Source: Acanthococcus lagerstroemiae (taxonomy: Eukaryota; Arthropoda; Insecta; Hemiptera; Eriococcidae). Taken from it: DNA of 64,000 nt. The DNA lies in assembly GCA_031841125.1 (NCBI GenBank), contig CM063109.1, forward strand, positions 65,726,914-65,790,913, given 5' to 3'. How positions within the stretch are numbered: position 1 is the stretch's first letter; each line of letters opens with the position of its first letter. Positions 56,397 through 64,000 of this stretch are shown here, piece after piece. A program made the translations under genes and the position numbers. A model generated the notes under the pieces. The model ran no database searches and was not told where the DNA came from. It saw only the letters and a list, made by a program, of their open reading frames with translations.

Positions 56397-58139
56397 TGTG
56401 GACGTCCACGAGAAAAGGGACATAGCTGTCGAACGCAGTTTTGGCGCTACAGCCAATTTTGTAAAAATGAGTGAAAAAATCGATTTTGAGACAATGACTG
56501 GTTCTAACATGTGTACTTCCTTGTGGTTTTTGTTGCAACGCTGTATGTAGCTTCGTTCTCGTGTGAGATCGAAAAAAGTATCTTGAGAAAAAGGGACACA
56601 GATGTTAAGTCCAGTGTTACCAGATCACAAATTCTGTTGGCGCTATATTTCTTTCAAAAAAGTACCCAAGAGAACTAGATTTTCTTTCAAACAACGCTGA
56701 AGATAGAGCTGAATTTTTTCTGAAGGGAGTTAAAAATTAGGCTACTTTGTACTCTCTTCAAATTATGGAAAATGAAAAAGTTGATCAGAATTCAGAAATT
56801 ATTCCTATTTATTATATAAATATGAGAACTTGGATACTTGGAATCATTTTTTGACGCTAAAATTTTAGAATCACAAGCCTAATGTGGTGTAAAGTATGTC
56901 ACAACATTTTATGACATTGAAATTTCAGAGTCAGCAATCCATTTATAATTTGTAGGCAGTTCTTCAAAAAATGCGCAGGTCGGGAGTTTCGTTTCGTTCA
57001 TTGATGTTTTTATCGGGCCCGTAGTCAGCCATCTGCGGTAGGGGGTGCTGATTGTTTACTATGGGGGGGGGGCTTGAGGATACACATAGTATACAATGAT
57101 AAGATTTTTACGAGGCAGCGGTGTAGCCAAGGCGGGTGAAGGGGGCGAATGCCCTTGTTCTCCCTTGAAAATCTTACTTTACCCCCTCCCCCGGAAAATC
57201 CTGGCTACACCACTGATTGAATTTGATCTCAAAATTCATAATCAAAACTGGCGATTCAACTTACCGACATCCACTGAAAAAAATTGAATATATCACGTAA
57301 AAAACGAATAACACTTTTACAACGATCAAATTTTCAAATTTCTGGGATAAAAAAATTCTATTTTTGTGGACTTATCAAGTTATCAGTTCTCAAACAGCGA
57401 TTCAGACATTTAGCCATCGATAATCAATGTGAACTGGATCGTGAGCCTACCACTGTGTTTGTGAATTGTAATGTGACACAAGAAAAAAGCCTGTGTGCCT
57501 GAATCTGCTGCTTAGACACTCAGGCCCTTTTCTTGTGACGTTTCACATATATAGAACGACAAACACATGATTCGTCTATCTTCCAAAGCAAAATCAGTGT
57601 TGCCAAGTTTATAAACATTAATATGTAGTGGAAAGAAGAGTTTTGAACAAAACTAGCGAGAAAAATATAAGTAATTCGTTATTTTGCCAGGGGGCTCCGG
57701 CAAGTGCTAGGTGTGCTCCCCCTAGCACCCCCTTTGGCTACGGGCCTGGTTTTGATACTTTCATATAAATAAACTGAAATTTTGGTATGAAAGGTACATA
57801 GATGTCGATTTTGTTCTATACTTTTTCACATGGGTTCTGAGATATCAAAATGATTAATCTCAATGCGGTTACCTGTTTTTGAAGGTGCCTGATCCATTCC
57901 AACTATTCCCCTTTCATTTCAGCTCTTCATTGTTCCCAAAATTTGCATTTTCACTTTGGAAAACTTTAAACCTCATTTCCATAAAATGAGCTTTTTGAGT
58001 ACGCAACGTTTGAATTCCTCTTCTCCGTCGAGTTTTTCACCTAGCAAATTCGACAAGGGCTTGTTGGAAACTAGTTTATCGTACTGTGTTTAATAACTCC
58101 ATACCGACAACTATGTCCCTTTTCTCGTGGATGTCCACA
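56397..58139. mobile_element. Inverted-repeat pair inside the hAT element, related to the 35187 element
   Basis: 56397-56431 and 58105-58139 are reverse complements in 33 of 35 positions, with the core AAAAGGGACATAG(C/T)TGTCG. The core resembles AAAGGGACCATGTTGTCG of the 894-bp element at 35187-36080. A partial extra copy lies near 56586 (AAAAAGGGACACAGATGT). It may be a nested element or part of the host element's own structure. Confidence 0.65.
57116..57215. mobile_element. 100-bp inverted-repeat element with CAGTGGTGTAGCC ends
   Basis: Left end CAGCGGTGTAGCCAAGG, right end in reverse CAGTGGTGTAGCCAGGA. The right part (AAAATCCTGGCTACACCACTG) resembles the repeat end at about 33355-33377. 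No target duplication is clear. Confidence 0.6.
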
Positions 58140-58392
58140 AATATCAAACATTTTGTATTTTTTGTTTTTTCCCCCACTTTGTTGTAACGACCAGAAAAAA
58201 AAAACACCAAAATAAGCAACATTTTGACGTTTCTTGATTAAAATATGCGTTTTTATGCTTTTATTTCCAAAATATGCTCTATAAACTTTCACCATTCATC
58301 TTAGAATTGCATGAAACGTGAAAAAAATTTCAATATGCCGTATCTGGTGCAGCAGGAAAAAAATATGCGGTATCATATAAATCCTAGCCCTA

Positions 58393-58758
58393 ATTATCGC
58401 ATTCACATGAAGTCAAAAATGATGCTGAAATATGCATTTAAATAATTTCAAACTTGGAACGCTCATAAAACGTAAATTTTCAAATGGAGTGATTTTATTA
58501 TAAGCATCAATATTTACTCCAAACACATTTTCTTACACTTTGCGATAATTCAGTACAAATGCAATAGGGAAAAATAATCATTTTTTTGGTTCTTTGCCCA
58601 TTAGGCTGTTTCTGGAGAATGGCCCCACAGCTGGATGACTCTTCCATACTAATTTCGTGAAATTCTGACTCCAGGAAATGCGAATATCTGCAGGGTTCCG
58701 AAGTACACTTCTGTCCAAGGTACAATATCTACTCTCCTACGCCCGTAACAGATGTACT
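58393..58758. other. No gene recognised; one 70-codon open frame on the minus strand
   Basis: 58507-58725 minus is open (with text such as ESEFHEISMEESSSCG) but lacks an ATG at its start and any known domain. Confidence 0.3.
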
Positions 58759-59009
58759 AAATGTGGCCTGTGCTGAAGAAACACGACTTAGCTTCGAAAA
58801 GTTTTCCTTCCAGGAGAGCGATATATAGATCATGGCTTGATTTCGAGCATGTCGTTGCCTCACTTCTGAGCACTGTAACGTCGAAATGGTTGATCATGAT
58901 GATTTCTGAGTTATCACGTGAAAGAGTTTTGAATATAGAACACGAATCAATATCAAAACGAAAATTGATTTTTTCGGAGCTAAGCCTCGTTTCTTCAGCA
59001 CAGGTCACA
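58759..59009. mobile_element. Miniature inverted-repeat element with GTGCTGAAGAAAC ends
   Basis: The left arm (about 58766-58800, GTGCTGAAGAAACACGACTT...) matches the right arm in reverse (58970-59003, GTGCTGAAGAAACGAGGCTT...) over about 31 bases with a few mismatches. The element is about 250 bp and non-coding. No target duplication was defined. Confidence 0.6.
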
Positions 59010-59870
59010 AATAGCAACATGATAATTGGTTAACACGAGGGTAATCACCGTGTAACCTCGTTAAATGGACGACCCCCTCCCGCGGACAGTATTCAAAGTC
59101 ACGAAGACGATTTTGGTACAGATTTTGGCGAGCTGTTAACTGGATTTCCAGTTCTGCGGATGCCGTATGCACACCACGAATGCGATCGAGTATCTTGATC
59201 ACACTCGTACATTCCGCTGGAAGTGCACGCAAATAAATCGGCACTGTATCAAAGTAGAAGTATCTGTGTGAGCCGTGAACTTAGTTCTAACGGTACTCAG
59301 CGCTTACATAACTTCGCTCAATACGATATCCGACGTAGGCAAACACAAACATACGAGGGCAAGAGTGGACTGTCCTTACTTCACCCTGCGGACACGGTTG
59401 TCGGCTGTCTCATGCCCGAACAAGTTCCACCTTCGGAAGAAAAAAAAAAGTTTGGAATTGTTCTTCTAGAGGTCGTAACGGTACTTTTAACCGAACGTGC
59501 TCGAACACAAACGCAAATTTACACGAATAAACGAACGTACACCGAGGCAAATTATGAATACGAAATAAACAACGAACTTACGAACATTACCTAGTAAATT
59601 ATCTAATAGTGAGGTTGATGGTGTAGGAGAGTACTTAGCATCATTTGGTCAGATTCTTCTTCGTCAGGGGTTGCCAGATTGGGCCGACGCAGGAGCACGA
59701 GTTCATTCTCGAATGCGTGCACCGTGGAAGCGCTCCTCTCTCTGGTCATGGCTTTGAACTTGTTTCATTCGAAGTCAACGCACGACATTGAAATGACTGC
59801 GGAAGTGTTCGAATTCTTGTGACACCGATTTGGGAACCGCCAGTTTTCGACGTATTTTCCTCTTTCCTGT
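59010..59870. other. Less AT-rich stretch, possibly single copy; unproven exon candidates
   Basis: Base composition is more even and homopolymers are rarer than on either side. The minus frame at 59005-59268 contains PIYLRALPAECTSV and RDFEYCPREGVVHL but no ATG. The plus frame at 59223-59594 is open for 123 codons. Neither has a domain known to me. Confidence 0.3.
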
Positions 59871-61560
59871 TACGTAGCAGGCGTGTAGCTCACCTGTTAC
59901 AGCGTATACTCGAAGCCCCCTCTCACTAAGGTGTACCAAAGGCACTCAGGAAATTTCTTACTGTAATATTGAAAGATGATGAAAGAGTAAAAATGATCGC
60001 TGATCCACTCGCCGAAATCTAAAACAGCTGCACAGAACAGTAGTATGAATGAGTCTTGGAGGGGGATGGGGGCAGTAAACATTTTTTGAGTTGATTGCAA
60101 ATAGAGTGAAGGAAAATCAGTTTCAGTCACTTGAACTGGGAAAATCACTAATTTTCAATATTCTCTCAGGCATCCAAGGGGGGGGGGGATGACATGCCTA
60201 TATATGTACTTCCTAACAGAATGGTTTCCAAAACTCGAAAATGTTTGAAATGTTTTCTTTCTGTGGTTAAACTTGTCCCATTGGTCTTTAAAAAAAAAAC
60301 ACGCGCTAACATTTTTTTTGGAAATCGAACGATTTTGATGTGTTCCATGGGGGGGGGGGGGGTCAAGTTGAACATAGAATCTTTCACGAGGAAATCTGTA
60401 ATTTTGTTTTGAAGTTTCCAAAACATCAAGCTAGGTCGAAAAAAATTTGTTTAATCATAAAAAACCGTTCTCATCAGCGTAAGGAAAGTGATGAAAGAGT
60501 AAATGATTGCTGATCCACTTTCACCGAAATCTAAAACTGTATGAATTAGTCGTTGGAGGGAGAGGGGAAGTAAATATGTTTTGAGTTGGTTGCGAGTAAA
60601 GGGAAGGAAACTGCGCCGCGTTTACAGTCATTTGAACTGGGAAAATCACTCATTTTCAGTATTCTCTCAGGCATCCTGGGGTTGGGAGATACAGCCCTGT
60701 ATTCCTTCATAGGGTGGTTTTGAAATATTTTGCCCTCTGTGGTTAAACATGTTCCATTGGTCCAAAAACCTATTTGCTCACATTTTTTTGGAAATCGAGC
60801 AAATTTGAGGTGTTCTACCGGTGGGGGAGGGGGGGGGGTCAATCTGAACATAGAATCCCCATGAGGAAATCTGTAATTTTGTCTTGGAATTTCCAAAACA
60901 TCGAGCTAGGTCGAAAAAATTTGTTTGACCTTAGAAAACCGTTTTCATAAGCGTAAGAATGGTGTATCCCTATTACGTAGCAGGCGTGCAGCTCACTCGT
61001 TACAGAGCATTCTCGGTTATTGAGGTGTAACGAAGGCGCTTAAGAGACTTTTCGCTGTAACATTGTGATTAGGAAAAGGGATGAAGAAGTGAATGATCGC
61101 TGGTCCACTCTCACCAAAATCCAAAGAACTACCCAGAACAGTAGTATGAATTAGTCGTTGGAAGGGGAAGGGGGAGTCAACATTTTTTGAGTTGGTTGCA
61201 AGGAGAGTGAAGGAAAATGTGCTGGGGTTTCAGTCACTTGAACTGGGAAAATCACAAATCTTAAATATTCTCTCAAGCATTCTGGGGTGGGATGATACAT
61301 CCCTATACTCCCTCGTAGGGTGGTTTCGAAATATTTTTTTCTCTTTGGTGTAACTTGTCCCACTGGCCTAAAAACTTACCAGCTAACATTTTTTGTAAAT
61401 GGAACAATTTTGAGGTGTTCAATCAGGGATGGGGGAGGGGGTTCAAGCTTATTCTAGGATTCCCCACGAGGAAATCTGTAATTTTGTCTTAGAATTTCCA
61501 AAATATCGAGCTAGGTCGAAAAAAATTTGTTTGACCATGAAAAAAACCTTCTCATTAGCG
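59871..61560 (+). repeat. Tandem array of three units of about 480-620 bp
   Basis: Unit 1 is 59871-60487, unit 2 is 60488-60965 (lacking the first part), unit 3 is 60975-61560. Each has GATGAA(G)AGT(A)AATGATCGCTG-like text, GAGTTG(A/G)TTGCAA, ACTTGAACTGGGAAAATCAC, TATTCTCTC, AGGAAATCTGTAATTTTG and AAAATTTGTTTGACC-like blocks, and G runs near the middle and end. The units are diverged and non-coding. Confidence 0.8.
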
Positions 61561-62700
61561 TGAAGATGAAGTAAGATGAAGTACGTGCTGAAAATTAGGA
61601 GAAAAAGTTAATTCAAAGGTCAATAGGCTCTGTTCAATTTGAGTTAAAAAGTACCCTCTTTTGAATTTCGAACATCACAGACCACAGAAACCTAATAAAA
61701 GCATGAGAATGATTTTCTATACTAGGATTTCAGAAACATGAAACCAATTTATGAATTTTTTTGGCCCGAATCCCCAATTAGAACCTAAGTATTACAGATA
61801 ATAAATTTCATGGAAAACATTTTTTTGGAGCCGCTGAATTCGCTCTTGAGGTTATTTAGACCGTAGTCTGTACCAATAAGAGTGCACTGGTGGCAAAGAC
61901 GAGAAAATTTCAAAAATATTCAGCACTGCTTCTAGTATATTGATAATTAGAGTTGCTAGAATCGCTGAACTCGTTTTTGATAATTATCCACAAGGGACAG
62001 GGACGTGGAAATTTTGAAATTAATGAACTTATATCGTCAAGTGTATCGATAACAGGGATCGTGTAGTCATTGTGAAGTTTTCTATTGAAACCGCCGCCAA
62101 TAATGTTCCAAGTGAATTGAGACTTGAAAATACCTTCACCAATTCACGACTTCAGAAATCTTATTATTGATATAACTGAAGCGGCATGTTAAATAATTGC
62201 CAAGTTTTCACGGCCTTGTCCCCTGTGGACCATTGTTGGTTCACGGTTGAAACAACCTCAAAAACGAATACAATAACTCCAAAAACTCTATTCTCGATAT
62301 ACTTAAAGTAGTATTGAATAATTTTGAAGTTTCCTCGTCCCTGCCACCAGTGCATCCTTATATTGGTCTGAGCTACAGTCAAAACAATCTTGAAAATTAG
62401 TTCAGGGATTCTAAAAACCCCGTTTTCAATATACTTGACAGAACTATCTATTGTTTTTTGGTCCTGCATCCTCAGTGGAACTATTAAAATGGGAGTTGGT
62501 AGCACAAAAATTGTATAAAAATGGATTTATGGTTTCTGAATTTCGAATAGATATTCGTTTTCATGCTTTTAAAGTTCGGAAAAAGGTACTTTTTACTTCG
62601 GAGAATCCAATTCTGACATTTACTTTCAGCTACCGTAAAAATGAAGAGGAACCTCTACGGTAGGGCGGAAGTTGAAAATAAGAACAAAGTTATAAGTTTG
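61440..62700 (+). repeat. Large dispersed repeat, D segment, copy 4, with internal sub-repeats
   Basis: It follows the tandem array without a break, as the equivalent text does at about 21.79 kb. It has CAAAGGTCAATAGGCTCTGTT and CATCACAGACCACAGAAACC. From 61860 on, a unit of about 120-150 bp containing CTCGTTTTTGA, ATACTTAAAGTAG and AATAATTTTGAAGTTT-type words repeats loosely. It relates to 21790-22310 and, in reverse, to 24960-25380. Confidence 0.6.
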
Positions 62701-63369
62701 TGGTGGATATTGTTTTATAGATTTCTGGGACCGTAAAATTCATTCTGACATTGATTTTCAGCTACCATGAAAATAGTCGGAACTAGGTTGGAGCGGAGGC
62801 CAACTTAGTTTCTTGTATATATCACTGATATAATATGCATATATTCAATCATATGTGAGACAACATCCATATAAAATGGTCATTTTATCAGTAACTTGCG
62901 AGAATTATTGTACCGTTTGCTTTGTGGTAGGCTGTGTTACATTCGCTTGCCTAACTCATTTACATCTATTGAAATTCTAACATATTATACGAATTCAGCG
63001 AGTCGCAAAACCCGCAATATAACTTAAATCTATAAATTTCTTCTTATTCTCAGTTTCTCACCTCAACCTGGTTCCTCCAGTTTTCATCGTAGTCGAAAAT
63101 CATTGTTAGAAATGGATGTCACAGTCCCTGAAAATCGTGAAGCGATACCCCTATTAAATTTAATGAAATTTTGCCCCACCTCCGCTGGGATTTCAAATCT
63201 CAAGACGGGCCAACAGATATAAAATTACTCATTTTGAAAATATAGAAATCGATGTCTAAATAATCTTTTTAGCGCTTATACCAATTCGAAAATTCTATGA
63301 CGGATTTATTTTAAAAAAACGCAAGAAAATATAAAGAGCAGAGCGGTAGAGGGGACCTATTCAAAAACT
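62701..63369. other. No gene recognised
   Basis: No supported feature between the D and E segments. Confidence 0.35.
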
Positions 63370-63830
63370 ATTCCTGAATTTGTCTGGTAAGGTCTGGAAG
63401 CGTGCCACTGATGTAAATTTGCACCCTATTTGGTTAAAAAATATTAAAATCACCAAAATTTTACCTTTTCCCCATATAACCTGTGTTGAAGCACGGAAGC
63501 AAAAGGGGTCATTTTTAAACTCCCCTAACCCCCCTCTTCGAGAGTTCTGAGGTGATTACGAACGAATTGGATATAATATTTTCTTTGTGAAATATTTGTT
63601 TGAATCGTTTTTTTAAATTTGACAGTTCTCATTACTCTTGGACAGAACCATTTTTTTCTTTAGTAGAGGGGCCTAATTTTTTACCACAAAAGAAGCTTCC
63701 CGTTGATTTTGTGTAGTTTTTTTCTCAAACTTAGAGGAACCTTGAGAACATTTTTCAATTCACTTTTTTGGTTTTCATTTGCCTAGACTATATGTATCAT
63801 AGGTGCATAAAATTATTTATTTCTTCAGTT
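63370..63830 (+). repeat. Large dispersed repeat, E segment, copy 3
   Basis: It matches 16860-17345 and 20940-21475 in order, including TTTGCACCCTATTTGGTTA, CCACAAAAGAAGCTTCCC, GATTTTGTGTAG and TTTGCCTAGACTA. Confidence 0.6.
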
Positions 63831-64000
63831 TTTAAACTGAACTCGTTTTCCAAGTCGTTTTGGACACGCCCCCTCCCCTCGAGGTTTTACATGTAGTCAG
63901 GATTAGAAGATTAGCTTTGGTATCTTCCAGTACGATACTGAGCTTTTTTGAGTTGTTGAGTTCATCTTTGAAGTTATTTTAGCCATATTCCTATTCAATG

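Larger units (their letters stand above)
56046..58392. mobile_element. 2.35-kb hAT element (TAGGGCTA ends), non-coding or decayed
   Basis: Ends TAGGGCTACGATTTTTATG and, in reverse, TAGGGCTAGGATTTATATG. The flanks ATTATCAC (56038-56045) and ATTATCGC (58393-58400) match in 7 of 8 positions. ATATGCG and ATAAAAATATGC words mark both subterminal zones. No transposase motif was read. Other inverted repeats lie inside at 56397 and 58105, and a short element at 57116. Confidence 0.85.

Noticed and set aside
1..64000. CRISPR arrays, prophage or bacterial operons
   Set aside because: No regularly spaced direct repeats with unique spacers and no bacterial gene arrangement were found. The sequence is clearly eukaryotic in style.

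Overview
The window looks like a gene-poor stretch of an animal nuclear genome. It is AT-rich, has long homopolymer A/T and G/C tracts, has no bacterial-style operons, and carries LINEs, tRNA-derived SINEs and many short inverted-repeat DNA elements. The style (hAT miniature elements with G-runs, MULE, pogo and Penelope-type pieces) suggests an arthropod, perhaps a hemipteran insect, but I cannot name the species. Only one convincing host protein-coding exon is seen: a GC-rich 239-codon reading frame on the minus strand at 29684-30403, with a good upstream splice acceptor and a polyadenylation signal just after the stop codon.

Almost everything else that can be recognised is transposon debris, often nested. 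At 7.7-9.0 kb a LINE 3' end (minus) is split by a MULE remnant with tandem-repeat inverted ends, which is itself split by a SINE. Target-site duplications mark both insertions. At 9.25-11.7 kb there are hAT-type miniature elements and a LINE reverse-transcriptase fragment. The 13.8-16.6 kb stretch is an inverted-repeat element filled with copies of a CCCATTATT motif and containing a hAT miniature element; a sister copy lies at 16.3 kb. At 26.5-27.7 kb is a LINE whose 5' part is inverted, in the layout left by twin priming. At 28.0-28.9 kb is an internally deleted hAT element.

From 33.4 to 36.9 kb lies a LINE endonuclease split by a TA-targeting miniature element, followed by a hAT transposase split by an 894-bp element with perfect 28-bp ends. 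A CpG-rich kilobase at 37.2-38.2 kb may be a promoter region. At 40.6-41.7 kb another LINE carries a short repeat inside it. At 41.9-42.2 kb two copies of a hammerhead-ribozyme-like motif sit in inverted orientation, probably from a Penelope-like element. At 47.6-48.7 kb a LINE is split by a pogo/Tigger-like element that contains a hAT miniature element. At 54.0-54.5 kb two short repeats of different families lie side by side and share a central block. At 56.0-58.4 kb is a 2.35-kb hAT element with further inverted repeats inside. From 59.9 to 64 kb there is a tandem array of about 0.5-kb units followed by a large diverged repeat also present at 16.9, 21-22 and 25 kb.

All readings were made by eye from the sequence. 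Superfamily names rest on terminal motifs, target-site duplication length and short protein motifs; no database was searched.
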